This document shows positions 36,288-45,898 of a stretch of 64,000 bases of DNA, piece by piece; positions within the stretch are counted from its first letter, which is position 1, and every line of letters begins with the position of its first letter. The notes under the pieces were generated by a model. It had not been told where the DNA came from. It searched no databases and saw only the letters and a program-made list of their open reading frames with translations. This stretch comes from Leptospiraceae bacterium (GTDB taxonomy: Bacteria > Spirochaetota > Leptospiria > Leptospirales > Leptonemataceae). The position numbers and the translations under genes are program-made. The stretch spans positions 310,001 to 374,000 of the forward strand of contig JANXCF010000002.1 in NCBI GenBank assembly GCA_025059995.1, read 5' to 3'.

Positions 36288-38747
36288 TTATTTTAGTTTG
36301 TAAATATGGATTTTCAATTTTTGAGGAAAGCCAATAAAAAAAATTTGGTTCCTAATGATTTTATGAGAGATATGGGGTTCCATTTGGATTTTGAAGTTTT
36401 TTATTTCCTCCTTAAAGGGAAGATTGATGATGAATTCTTTTTCTTGAAACTCCTGTCCTAAAGGCAAATTCCAATCGAACAAAATTTCGCTATCGAACTG
36501 ACTAAAATGTCCCTTGATGGTTAATTTATTCCTCAACAAGGGGAAAGGACCAAACAAAAACTGAGAATTCCACAAATCCTTTTTTCGTATTCCTTTAAAG
36601 ATAAAGATTTTATCTTTGGTTTCACTGATGACTAATTCTCGAAAAAGCAAAATCAACTCAGAAGAAGCCCAGCCATGGAAGCCATCCCCCATCACTCCTC
36701 CTTCTGTCGTGGGGTGTATGGCTTCGGGATATGCCCAGAACTTTCCTCTTTTCTTTAGGACATTTTTTAGAATTTTTCTTGCTATTTTAACTTGGTTTAA
36801 CTTCAAAAAGCTATGAGCCACTTGCAAACTAAGATAAATATTAAATCCCGAGTGAATAATAGGATGAAAAAACAAATTATCAATAAAGTAATTTTTATAC
36901 AGTGTTCTTAGTGTATTTTGGATTTCTTGATGTGAAAGCAAATTCAGTTGTAAAGGATATAAATCCACAATGCTACCAATTATTCCAGGATCAATATCTC
37001 GATTGGGAGCAGCTGTTAATACGCCATACTTTTCCCTTTCATAACGAGAGATTTCCAAAAAATCTTTTGCATAAATTTCCATTTGTTTTTGGAAGTATTT
37101 GTGGTGTTCTTTAAACTCAGGGAATAATGAACATGCATAAGCGGCATCTCGAAGCCCAGCAATAGACCAAAGATTATCCCAATAGTAATAATCAGCAGGT
37201 CCGAGATGTTCTGCACTAAAACCTGAAGGAAGTAATTTCTTTTGATAACCTTTTCTTCTTTTTTTGATAATCCAATGAGCTCCTTTTATGATGGAAGGAA
37301 GGGTTTCTTTTAATAATTCAAGGTCGCCTGATTTTTTGTAATAGTCAATGATAGTCCAAATCGCTTGTCCTGTTGAGTCCCACTCACCTTCGTGGGATTT
37401 GAAAAAACCATCACTTTCTTGACGCTTTGGGTAGGTTTCTAGTACTTTTCTCGTTTCTTCTAAAAAATTCCAACTTGATAGAGCAGAAAGCATAAAAGCA
37501 GAGTCCCGGAACCAAAACTGCCGATAGGTATAAACTCCCGGTGTGATTTTCTTTTCTGTTTGTAATTCAAAGACAATGTTGCTATGAACATCAGCAGCTT
37601 CGTTCCAAATCTTTTTGGCTGTAATAAAAGAACTTTTCTTTGAAACGGATTCTTTCCATTGGGATTTAGAATCTTCAATCTCTTGATAAAAACGTTGTTG
37701 GTTTTTGTAAATATTCGTAATAGGTTCATAACAACGTAGAATATAATTTGTTTTAATTTTCTTATTGCTTTCTACGTCTTTTGCTTTTGTTTTACGTTTT
37801 TCCGTAATGTCTCCTATGGAATCAAAAGGGTCTAATTGAGCCGGAGCAAGTTGTTCATAGGTTCGAACATAAAACAAAATGGGATGACTTAAACTCGGAG
37901 ATAATCGATAAATAAGAGCCCCTGTGGAAACTCCATGAGGACAATTGATTTCTTTATTGTTGGTTCTTTCTAAGTACGCATCTCCTGTTTCTAAATTTGA
38001 AAGATGCACCTCATCAGGTTTGGTTAGAAATATGATTTCTTTTTCGTGATTCACATAAACGCTTGCAAAGTTTTCTTCTTCTTCGTAGAGTAAATGATTG
38101 ATGATAGTTCCTCCTTCTGTATTGAAAGGACGAATGCCTATGATTAAATCCCAATTCGAATCCAAAACTCTGTATTCGATCAAGCTTAAGATTGTTGTAT
38201 TGGTGGTTTTATCTCCTATGAGCTTCCATTTTAGTTGTAAATCGTTTTTGGTGTAAGTTATAATGGGGATTGGTAGGTTCTCCTCGAGTTCAATTTTGAT
38301 ATTTACGTCATTACGATTGGGAGTAAAAAACTGATATTTGTGTCGGAAAGCCAGTTCAATTGTGTAATAACCTATAACGGGGGAGAACGCTCCAGCAGGA
38401 TCAATAATAGAAAAGCTACTTGAATTCGGACCTCGAAACCCAAACCAATTACGATGGGTTAAGTTCAAGCTCAGCATGGAGCTCGCTCGAGGGATAAAGG
38501 AAGGATCCTTAGGATTGTATTGTCTTTCTACCCAATAAGGTCCAATAAAATTTCGATAAAACTGAAAAAAACAGTAATTCCACATCCCAGAGGCAATCAC
38601 CCGAGATGCTAAAGGCAAATTCTCAGAAGGGAATTCTGCTTTTTTCGGATTTGTAAGAGAAAAGCCACTTCGAACTAAATCAAAGAATTCAGGATGAACA
38701 TTAAAAAAATGAATGAATTGGTAGAGAAATTTTTTAAAAAGAAACAT
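36288..38747 (-). CDS. Six-hairpin glycosidase-like protein
   Basis: 819 aa, no signal peptide. The N-terminal half is a beta-rich domain with many aromatic residues. The central-to-C-terminal part looks like an (alpha/alpha)6 barrel: YTYRQFWFRDSAFMLSALSS, HEGEWDSTGQAIWTIIDYYK, YYWDNLWSIAGLRDAAY, VMGDGFHGWASSELILL. The paired acidic residues (RDSA, EWDSTG) resemble those of amylo-alpha-1,6-glucosidase, GH15 and GH63-type enzymes, so an alpha-glucan or oligosaccharide substrate is plausible. It starts two bases after the STAS gene stop and is the last gene of that unit. Confidence 0.65.
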   Translation of the reverse strand: MFLFKKFLYQFIHFFNVHPEFFDLVRSGFSLTNPKKAEFPSENLPLASRVIASGMWNYCFFQFYRNFIGPYWVERQYNPKDPSFIPRASSMLSLNLTHRNWFGFRGPNSSSFSIIDPAGAFSPVIGYYTIELAFRHKYQFFTPNRNDVNIKIELEENLPIPIITYTKNDLQLKWKLIGDKTTNTTILSLIEYRVLDSNWDLIIGIRPFNTEGGTIINHLLYEEEENFASVYVNHEKEIIFLTKPDEVHLSNLETGDAYLERTNNKEINCPHGVSTGALIYRLSPSLSHPILFYVRTYEQLAPAQLDPFDSIGDITEKRKTKAKDVESNKKIKTNYILRCYEPITNIYKNQQRFYQEIEDSKSQWKESVSKKSSFITAKKIWNEAADVHSNIVFELQTEKKITPGVYTYRQFWFRDSAFMLSALSSWNFLEETRKVLETYPKRQESDGFFKSHEGEWDSTGQAIWTIIDYYKKSGDLELLKETLPSIIKGAHWIIKKRRKGYQKKLLPSGFSAEHLGPADYYYWDNLWSIAGLRDAAYACSLFPEFKEHHKYFQKQMEIYAKDFLEISRYEREKYGVLTAAPNRDIDPGIIGSIVDLYPLQLNLLSHQEIQNTLRTLYKNYFIDNLFFHPIIHSGFNIYLSLQVAHSFLKLNQVKIARKILKNVLKKRGKFWAYPEAIHPTTEGGVMGDGFHGWASSELILLFRELVISETKDKIFIFKGIRKKDLWNSQFLFGPFPLLRNKLTIKGHFSQFDSEILFDWNLPLGQEFQEKEFIINLPFKEEIKNFKIQMEPHISHKIIRNQIFFIGFPQKLKIHIYKLK

Positions 38748-38748
38748 G

Positions 38749-39078
38749 TTATGCTATTGCGTCAGCTTCGTCTTCATAAATATGAAACATATCCATGAGC
38801 TCTACTACTTCAAATACTCGTTTGACCGGCAAAGATAAATTGGTAAGTTTTAGCTGGCGATTTTTCTCTTTTAGTTGCCTCATTACGGAAACAAACACCC
38901 TTAATCCAGAAGAAGACATATACTCAACATCGCTCAAATTTAAAACTAAATTTTTTGTTGGGTGCTTTTCAATCAAATCATTTAAATAAGCTTCTAATTC
39001 TGTAGCCATATGCACATCAATCCTTCCATGCAAGGCAACAATGATATGATTGTTCTTTTCAGAAGTCTCAAAATTCAT
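38749..39078 (-). CDS. STAS-domain anti-sigma factor antagonist
   Basis: 109 aa, a stand-alone STAS domain. The phosphorylatable Ser lies in SDVEYMSSSGLRVFVSVM, as in RsbV/SpoIIAA. In its unphosphorylated form it would sequester an RsbW-type protein; phosphorylation releases it. The natural partner is the 898-aa protein encoded just upstream, which contains both a PP2C phosphatase and an RsbW-like domain. Good SD (AGGAGAT). Confidence 0.92.
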   Translation of the reverse strand: MNFETSEKNNHIIVALHGRIDVHMATELEAYLNDLIEKHPTKNLVLNLSDVEYMSSSGLRVFVSVMRQLKEKNRQLKLTNLSLPVKRVFEVVELMDMFHIYEDEADAIA

Positions 39079-39159
39079 AAAGGATCTCCTAGCATAGAGT
39101 TATATTCTTAATTTTAAGTTTGAATAAGAATTCAACAACTATTTTGATTTATGATTTTA

Positions 39160-41856
39160 TTAAATTTGCTTGATGATGGTTAAGAAGTTTACTCCATCTT
39201 TGTGCACATAACGAACTTTGTCCATTAAAGTGTGAATTAAGTATATACCGAAACCACCCACTTTTTCGCCCAAAAGATTTTTTTGGATATCAGGCTTTTG
39301 TAGATTGTAAAAGTTATATTCTTTTCCTTTATCGATGAAGGTGATAATAATTTTTTTATTTTGGTATCGGATTTTACATTTGAAGATAGGTTTATGTACG
39401 TTTAGTCCTTTATAGGCGTAAGAAACAATATTCGTAGCGATTTCATCGCATGCCAAAAGAATATCGTTGAGTATATCTTCTGATGTTTGGAATCTTCGTA
39501 AGATTCGATAAATTTCATTAATCAATTTAGGGACGCTTTCAACTTTTGCAGGTAAGATCAGCGAGAAAGAATTCTTTTTGAACCTCAAGGAAAACTTGCA
39601 AATGAGCAAAGTAAAATCATCATCTAAAATATCTTTATTAGTATAATGCACTACATCATCATAAATTTTCTTTATGATTTCCTCTGACTTTAGATGACGA
39701 TGTTCTATTACTTTTCGAACTAATCTTTCAATGCCATATTCTTGATTTTCATTATCAGTAGACTCTGTTACTCCATCTGTGTAGAGCACAAGGATATCTC
39801 CATCTTTCAAAGGAATGGTTTTTTTATCGTAATGAATTTCTGTTGATTTCAAAACTCCTAAAGGAAAACCTTTTGCATTGAGTAAATCATAACTTCCATC
39901 TTCGTGAACCAAAATCATATGATTATGACCTGCAGTGGCATATTCTAAAATCCCTTCCTTTGAGTTATATTTCGCCAAAAAAACTGTGACAAACATTCCT
40001 GATTCTGACTCTTCAAAAAGTAATTCATTCGAATGGAGTAAGATCTTCGAGGGATCATGTTCTTTTCTCATCACAGTTCTCAAAATAGAACTTGCTACTG
40101 CCATAAAAATGGCTGCTGGTAAAGATTTCCCAGAAACATCGGCAATGACAAAATAGGCATCGCCATAAGGGGACTCAATGTAATAATCAAAAAAATCGCC
40201 ACCAGTTGTTTTGGCTGGAATGGTATTTGCAAAAAACTCTAATTCGTGATGTTTAGATATATCTGTGGGAAGAATATTTTTTTGTATCCTTGCAGTGATT
40301 TCTATTTCTTTTTGAATTCCTGCATACTCAATACTTTCATATGTTTTCGATACTTGAGAACCTATTGTAAGCAGGATACGAAAATCATCATTTTCAAAAT
40401 GAAGTTTGCCATGAGGTTCTGTGGCACACAGAACTGCAAAAGGACTTCCATTACTTTTGATTAAAGGAATCAAAATCGCTGATTTTGATTGATACCTCTC
40501 AGGAGTGATATAAGGTTGGAGTTCAGGAATGTCATCAAAGTTTCTTATGTAGAACGGGATCTTTTTTTCAAATACAAATTGGATAAGTTTTGGTGAAATC
40601 TCCCAATCATGGATTTGGAATCCAATATTTGCTAAAATATGAAACTTTTTGAAGTTGTAATCATATACCACAAAAGAAAGACGATTGATTTTTAGCTCAT
40701 TTTGGATTGTATTTAAAACATTTCTTGCAATAACTTGAATATCTTGGTTTTCCACTAAAATTTGGGCTATTTTATGAAGGGTTGTTAATTCTCGAACCTT
40801 TTGTTCTAATTGGATATTGGTTCTTTCAATCTCATCCATGAGTTTTCTTCTTTGTAGTGCGATAGCTACGGAGTCCGAGAAACTACGGAATAGCTCTAAA
40901 TCTTCTTGGGAAAACTCTGAGCGATCCAGTGTGTTGATGACTTCAATCACTCCAATCACTTCGTTATGAACCACCAAAGGACATGCTATTAAATTTCTTG
41001 TTGTAGTATGACTGATTTTATCTACATCCTGATAAAAATCAGGATTGCTCCTAACATCATTCACAATAAAAGATTTTTGGGTCTCAGCGCATTTCCCTGC
41101 AATTCCTTTTCCTTTGGGAATACGAATACCTTTTAAGTTGCTTTTCCCTGTGATAATGTCAAAAACCAAATCTCCTGTTTGCTTATCGATCAAAAATAAA
41201 CTCGCACTCTCAGCTCGTAATACCTTCGCTGCACTTTCTAACACATTTTGTATCATTTCTTCCAACTTTTTGGAAGAGTTAATAATATTCGATACCTCAA
41301 GCAGAGAATAAAACTTTTTTTGTAAATCCTGATTGATATAGTTCAGCCTTGAGTTTTCCATCAACATGAAAAGAGAATTTTGTAAGGGAATATAAATCTG
41401 ACCATCTTTATATAGACCATTTTTGACGGTTTTTACGAATATATCAAAAACATTTTTGATGGTTTGTAGGTCCGTATCGTAAAAAAGGTTGTTTGGCTTA
41501 GCTCTGAGGAAGAGTACTCCTAATGGGATTTGATTTGAATTTTCATTAATAGCAAGGTTGAAAATCAAGATTGAATTTTTTAGTTCATGCAGCTTTGCTA
41601 TTTCGCTATTGTAATTGATTAAAATATTTTCCTGCCTGCGAAAAAATTCATTAATCAGTGTCCATTCACTATCTTCTACATCTTTTTGGTTATTCAATAA
41701 AAATAACTCATTTTCGTTATTGATTAAAAATAAAATTGCACTTTCGATATTTAATGCTAAAGAAAGTTCTTTTTTGAAAAATTCGATTATGTCTATAAAA
41801 TGTTCAGAAACTAAAATTTCTTTCAATGAGATTTGAGTTTGTTTTTCCAATTCCAT
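39160..41856 (-). CDS. GAF-PP2C phosphatase with C-terminal RsbW-type kinase domain
   Basis: 898 aa, cytoplasmic. A degenerate N-terminal GAF-like region (1-165), two GAF domains (about 195-340 and 365-510; SLFLIDKQTGDLVFDI, NLIACPLVVHNEVIGVIEVI), a coiled-coil linker, a PP2C/SpoIIE phosphatase domain (about 530-745; TTGGDFFDYY, FVIADVSGKSLPAAIFMAVA, DGDILVLYTDGVTES, DDDFTLL) and a C-terminal HATPase of the RsbW class (about 770-895; LACDEIATNIVSYAY, GGFGIYLIHTLMDKV). One chain thus has both the phosphatase and kinase of a partner switch. It lies four bases downstream of the TPR gene and 81 bases before the STAS gene. Confidence 0.88.
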   Translation of the reverse strand: MELEKQTQISLKEILVSEHFIDIIEFFKKELSLALNIESAILFLINNENELFLLNNQKDVEDSEWTLINEFFRRQENILINYNSEIAKLHELKNSILIFNLAINENSNQIPLGVLFLRAKPNNLFYDTDLQTIKNVFDIFVKTVKNGLYKDGQIYIPLQNSLFMLMENSRLNYINQDLQKKFYSLLEVSNIINSSKKLEEMIQNVLESAAKVLRAESASLFLIDKQTGDLVFDIITGKSNLKGIRIPKGKGIAGKCAETQKSFIVNDVRSNPDFYQDVDKISHTTTRNLIACPLVVHNEVIGVIEVINTLDRSEFSQEDLELFRSFSDSVAIALQRRKLMDEIERTNIQLEQKVRELTTLHKIAQILVENQDIQVIARNVLNTIQNELKINRLSFVVYDYNFKKFHILANIGFQIHDWEISPKLIQFVFEKKIPFYIRNFDDIPELQPYITPERYQSKSAILIPLIKSNGSPFAVLCATEPHGKLHFENDDFRILLTIGSQVSKTYESIEYAGIQKEIEITARIQKNILPTDISKHHELEFFANTIPAKTTGGDFFDYYIESPYGDAYFVIADVSGKSLPAAIFMAVASSILRTVMRKEHDPSKILLHSNELLFEESESGMFVTVFLAKYNSKEGILEYATAGHNHMILVHEDGSYDLLNAKGFPLGVLKSTEIHYDKKTIPLKDGDILVLYTDGVTESTDNENQEYGIERLVRKVIEHRHLKSEEIIKKIYDDVVHYTNKDILDDDFTLLICKFSLRFKKNSFSLILPAKVESVPKLINEIYRILRRFQTSEDILNDILLACDEIATNIVSYAYKGLNVHKPIFKCKIRYQNKKIIITFIDKGKEYNFYNLQKPDIQKNLLGEKVGGFGIYLIHTLMDKVRYVHKDGVNFLTIIKQI

Positions 41857-41859
41857 TTC

Positions 41860-43254
41860 TTAAACTTTGTTTTCGAAAAGTTTTGTAATTGAATTTGCAT
41901 TGTAAAGATCAATCGGGCGATTTGAGCAATATTCAATGGCTTTGGGATGAAAATCAGAAACGCACATATAGATCCCTTTGTAGGCATTTTCCATTTTCAT
42001 GGCTTCATGGAATTCTCTTACTTGTGATTCTGATACGGGTTTCATTTCTCTGTATAATCGAATAAGGATGCTATTGGTTTTATACTGAGGATTTGCATAA
42101 TTAGAACAAACTGCTGTTATAGTCGAGTCACTATCAACATTGAGAGATAAGGCTTTATAATTGAGTTTCTCTATAATTTTGCGAAACAAAGTTTCAAATT
42201 GAACTCTGTTTGAGGTTAGAATATCTTTTATGATGTCGCTTGTTTTAAAATCAGAATATTGTTTGAGTTTGGCTTTTACATCTTTGTAATCTGGCTGAGT
42301 ACTATGGATGTATTCCCAATGTTCAAGGGCTTTTTCGATATTTTTGAGTTTTTCTGCCGCTAGAGCAATGTAATAATGTGTAAGTAAATTCTCTTGAGTT
42401 CCTTTGGGGAACATACCGCTTGCTTTTTCTAATTCCATTATGCCTTGAGAAAAGGATTCTGTATCAATCAAAATAATTCCTTTCAAAAGTAATGCCCTTG
42501 ACTTTAACTTGCTGTCTTTTTCAACAATATCCAAATATTGTATAGCTTTTTGAAATTCTCCAAGATATCTAAGGGTTTGGGCTAAATAATAAAGGTTTTC
42601 TGAATCATGGGGATTGATTTCTTTTGCTTTTTCTAAATAATTCTTCGCTTCAGTATAAAATTTCAAATGAAAACACGCTTTTCCTAAGGTGGTTAGAGTT
42701 GGAAAATGTTTTGAGTTAAGTTGGAGTCCTTGTTTTAAAACATTCATTGAGTTTTGATATAATTTTGCTCGGTAAAGTAAGCGCCCAGCATTATAAAAGT
42801 GTTCTATGTTGGTAGGTTCAATAGTAGTAAGAATAAGAAATTCATTTTTTGCTTCATTGAAATTTCCATTTTTTTCTAAAGAATGTGCCAGATGGGTTCG
42901 AACAACAATTTCATTTACATTTTGGTTGTATCTTCCGAACTTTAAGATTCTTCGTGCATACAAAATAGCATTGGAGTGATCCCCTAATTTTTCGTAAGCT
43001 TGAGCCAAAAGGAAGTTTACGTTAGGATCCCGCTCATCTTTTTCCAATTGCTTTTCTAAAAGAACAATGGCGTCTTTGTAGTGTCCTTTTTGGATCAAGC
43101 TTTGAGCTTCGTCTAAATCCCCCGCCGAAGTCAAGTATTTATAAATCCAAACAACACCAATCAAAGAAACAAAGATCAAAACTCCAATGGAGATGTAGAC
43201 TAAGTTTTCCACAAGTGGTATGTTTCCAAAAGAAACTAAAAAAATCAAGTTCAA
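41860..43254 (-). CDS. Membrane TPR protein with C-terminal Mrr-like domain
   Basis: 464 aa. One N-terminal membrane helix (about 17-40), then about eight TPR units (70-345; for example DPNVNFLLAQAYEKLGDHSN, NPHDSENLYYLAQTLRYLGE). The C-terminal ~115 residues resemble the Mrr/restriction-endonuclease fold: VSESQVREFHEAMKMENAYK then GIYMCVSDFHPKAIEYC and PIDLYNANSITKLFENK. The Q-x-K of active Mrr enzymes is replaced (IRLYREMK), so cleavage is unlikely. First gene of the PP2C-STAS unit, divergent from the Fe-S oxidoreductase. Confidence 0.7.
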   Translation of the reverse strand: MNLIFLVSFGNIPLVENLVYISIGVLIFVSLIGVVWIYKYLTSAGDLDEAQSLIQKGHYKDAIVLLEKQLEKDERDPNVNFLLAQAYEKLGDHSNAILYARRILKFGRYNQNVNEIVVRTHLAHSLEKNGNFNEAKNEFLILTTIEPTNIEHFYNAGRLLYRAKLYQNSMNVLKQGLQLNSKHFPTLTTLGKACFHLKFYTEAKNYLEKAKEINPHDSENLYYLAQTLRYLGEFQKAIQYLDIVEKDSKLKSRALLLKGIILIDTESFSQGIMELEKASGMFPKGTQENLLTHYYIALAAEKLKNIEKALEHWEYIHSTQPDYKDVKAKLKQYSDFKTSDIIKDILTSNRVQFETLFRKIIEKLNYKALSLNVDSDSTITAVCSNYANPQYKTNSILIRLYREMKPVSESQVREFHEAMKMENAYKGIYMCVSDFHPKAIEYCSNRPIDLYNANSITKLFENKV

Positions 43255-43360
43255 ATCAAGAACAATTTTATGAGTCTCAGCTAAGCGACATGGCTTTTAA
43301 AAGAGATAGACACACAATACTTCAAAAAATAATTGAATAACATTTAAAAAAGGAGTTTCT

Positions 43361-45610
43361 ATGGAACTTCGAGATATACTTATCAACCTTTTTCATTTTG
43401 TAGTTTTTTTTGGTTCCCTGATGGCTTTCGTTTACGCGATTGTATATCGCGTTCGTATCATGAATAAGTCCCAACCTGTAAAAGACCTTGCTTCGTGGGA
43501 TGCACGGATTCGTTCTTTTCTTTTTAATGTTTTGTTCCAACAAAAGCTCTATAAAAACCCTCTTCGAGGTATCATGCATGCATTTATCTTTTATGGATTT
43601 ATTGTTTATATTTTTCACACAACAAGCCAAATGATTGCGGGGAATCTCTGGTCAATCTTTCAATTACTTGGGATTGATCCTTATTTGTTTACGATATCTA
43701 GATACATTCAAATCTTTTCTTTGAATGAATTCTCCGCATTAGCAATCATTGTTGGTTTAATAATTCTAATGGTTTTGACGTATCAGCTCTACGTTCACCT
43801 CGATGGGAAAAATAATTATGATCCCAATCGAAATGTTTCTTTGCAATGGAAGATACTATCACTTCTTGGGATAAAATTTTTGGCTTTACTTTTGGTCGTG
43901 GTTGCTTCTGGTGAGCACGTTTATGAAGCAATTGTTCTTAATTTTTCTATTCTGGTTTTGGTAGGTCTTTTGTTTTTTGCTTATCGTCGTTGGATTTTGA
44001 AGGCAAAAGGTTTGGATATTCCTTCACCTCAATCTGCCATTGTGATTGGTTTGATTTCTGTGTTGATGGTTTCTACAATTGTGGGTTTAACCGCTAAAGC
44101 CTATTTGGAAAACCATGCCTTCTCTTGGGTAAATACTTTGATGTTTCCTTTACTGGAGTTTTTGGGAATGGATCAGCCTTTTGAGGCAAGGTCTCTATTA
44201 GAGTTCGCATGGTGGCTTCATTTAGCTACTGTGTATGCTTTTATGATTTACATACCCAATTCTAAGCACTCTCATTTACTATATGCTCCTGCAAATTTCT
44301 TTTTGATACGGGAAAAGCCACGTGGTGCTATGGATTACATCGACATTGAAAATTCACAAGTATGGGGAGCAGCAAACATAACAGAATTCAAATGGACCAC
44401 TCTTTTAGATAGTTTATCCTGTATTGAATGTGGAAGATGCACAGTGGAATGTCCTGCAAATCGAACTGGTAAACCCCTCAATCCCAAAAAGATCATGGTG
44501 GATATTAAGCATGCCATGATGGATTACGCCAATGAGATTCTATCAAACACAGAATCAGCCAACTCAAGAGTGATTGGAGAACCTTATATCACAGAAGAAG
44601 AACTTTGGTCCTGCACTACTTGTTATGCTTGTGTGGAAACCTGTCCTGTTGGAGATAACCAATTAGATGCTATTTTGGAAATGAGAAGGTATTTGGTTTT
44701 GGGAGAAAGTAACTTTCCTTCTCAGCTCCAGTTGGCATTCACCAACATGGAAAAAAACGCAAATCCATGGGGAATAGGGGCTCACACAAGAGCTGATTGG
44801 GCAGAAGGCTTAGGAGTGAAAACTTTAGCAGAAGATCCCAATGTAGAGGTCCTGTATTGGGTAGGGTGTGCAGCATCTTTTGATGAAAGGAATCGAAAAG
44901 TAGCGAGAACTTTAGTAGAAATTTTTCGGAGCGCAGGAGTCTCTTTTGGAATTCTAGGCACGGAAGAAAATTGCTCGGGAGACAGCGCAAGACGTGGAGG
45001 AAATGAATACTTATACCAAATGTTAGCTCAAACCAACGTAAATACATTAAATCAGTATAATGTAAAGACTATTGTCACAGCATGTCCTCATTGCTATAAC
45101 ACAATAAAAAACGAATATCCACAGTTTGGTGGAAACTATGAAGTCTATCATCACACTCAGTTTCTTGATAAACTCATAAAAGAAGGAAAAATCACTTTGG
45201 ATCCAGAAAAAAAAGAAAAGCTAAAATCCATAAGTATTACCTACCATGACTCATGCTATTTGGGAAGATACAACAGTATCTATGATGAACCAAGAAACTT
45301 ACTTGAGCAGTCAACCAGTACTTCTATTATTGAGGCAGAAGATCACAGAAAAAAAGGTCTATGTTGTGGGGCAGGGGGAGCTCAAATGTGGATGGAAGAA
45401 AAATACGAACGTGTCAACATCAAACGAACTGAACAGTTGCTCAAAACTGGAGCCAATATGATAGGTGTTGCTTGTCCATTTTGCATGATAATGATTACCG
45501 ACGGCGTTAAAGCAAAAGGAAAGCAAGAAGAAGTAAAAGTTATGGATGTATCGGAAGTTTTACTATCAGCAATCAAAAAACAAGATAAAATATCTTCAAT
45601 CCATGCATAA
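43361..45610 (+). CDS. Membrane-bound Fe-S oxidoreductase (NarI/HdrD-like, EMO family)
   Basis: 749 aa. The N-terminal ~310 residues contain about six membrane helices in the NarI/DUF224 style with His residues that could hold haem b (KNPLRGIMHAFIFYGFIVYI, FAWWLHLATVYAFMIYI). Then two [4Fe-4S] motifs, SCIECGRCTVECPANR and SCTTCYACVETCPVG, and two CCG domains (VEVLYWVGCAASFDER..., CCGAGGAQMWMEEKYE). This is the layout of EMO, which passes electrons from ETF to menaquinone during fatty acid oxidation in other bacteria. No etf genes are in view, so that role is inferred. SD AAAGGAG precedes the ATG. Confidence 0.8.
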   Translation: MELRDILINLFHFVVFFGSLMAFVYAIVYRVRIMNKSQPVKDLASWDARIRSFLFNVLFQQKLYKNPLRGIMHAFIFYGFIVYIFHTTSQMIAGNLWSIFQLLGIDPYLFTISRYIQIFSLNEFSALAIIVGLIILMVLTYQLYVHLDGKNNYDPNRNVSLQWKILSLLGIKFLALLLVVVASGEHVYEAIVLNFSILVLVGLLFFAYRRWILKAKGLDIPSPQSAIVIGLISVLMVSTIVGLTAKAYLENHAFSWVNTLMFPLLEFLGMDQPFEARSLLEFAWWLHLATVYAFMIYIPNSKHSHLLYAPANFFLIREKPRGAMDYIDIENSQVWGAANITEFKWTTLLDSLSCIECGRCTVECPANRTGKPLNPKKIMVDIKHAMMDYANEILSNTESANSRVIGEPYITEEELWSCTTCYACVETCPVGDNQLDAILEMRRYLVLGESNFPSQLQLAFTNMEKNANPWGIGAHTRADWAEGLGVKTLAEDPNVEVLYWVGCAASFDERNRKVARTLVEIFRSAGVSFGILGTEENCSGDSARRGGNEYLYQMLAQTNVNTLNQYNVKTIVTACPHCYNTIKNEYPQFGGNYEVYHHTQFLDKLIKEGKITLDPEKKEKLKSISITYHDSCYLGRYNSIYDEPRNLLEQSTSTSIIEAEDHRKKGLCCGAGGAQMWMEEKYERVNIKRTEQLLKTGANMIGVACPFCMIMITDGVKAKGKQEEVKVMDVSEVLLSAIKKQDKISSIHA

Positions 45611-45655
45611 AAATAAAGATTGACATCAAGATAAATTTCTGTGTTTTTGTTTTTA

Positions 45656-45729
<74 letters not shown>

Positions 45730-45843
45730 ATTTTTTACTTCGAAAAGCAATCAAAATTAAACTTTACCTACAATGAATTAAGTTCCACACAAAAAATCAT
45801 TAATTTTGTATAGAATACATAATTTTCAATTTACAACAAAGTT

Positions 45844-45882
45844 GAATTATAAAAAGTGATATATAAAAACACTTTATAATTC
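45844..45882. repeat. Inverted repeat in the sdh leader
   Basis: GAATTATAAAAAGTG (45844-45858) and CACTTTATAATTC (45870-45882) pair over 13 bases with a two-base bulge and an 11-base AT loop. It ends three bases before the ribosome site AAGGAG (45885-45890) of sdhC. It could be a weak mRNA hairpin that affects translation, or an operator overlapping the promoter. Confidence 0.5.
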
Positions 45883-45898
45883 CTAAGGAGTTCCCTCA

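Noticed and set aside
43322-43630. 102-codon minus-strand ORF over the start of the Fe-S oxidoreductase
   Set aside because: It lies antisense to a well-supported gene, shows no domain, and its composition mirrors the sense strand.
45620-45648. TTGACA before tRNA-Val as its promoter
   Set aside because: No acceptable -10 box at 16-18 bases; the tRNA may be read from the upstream gene.
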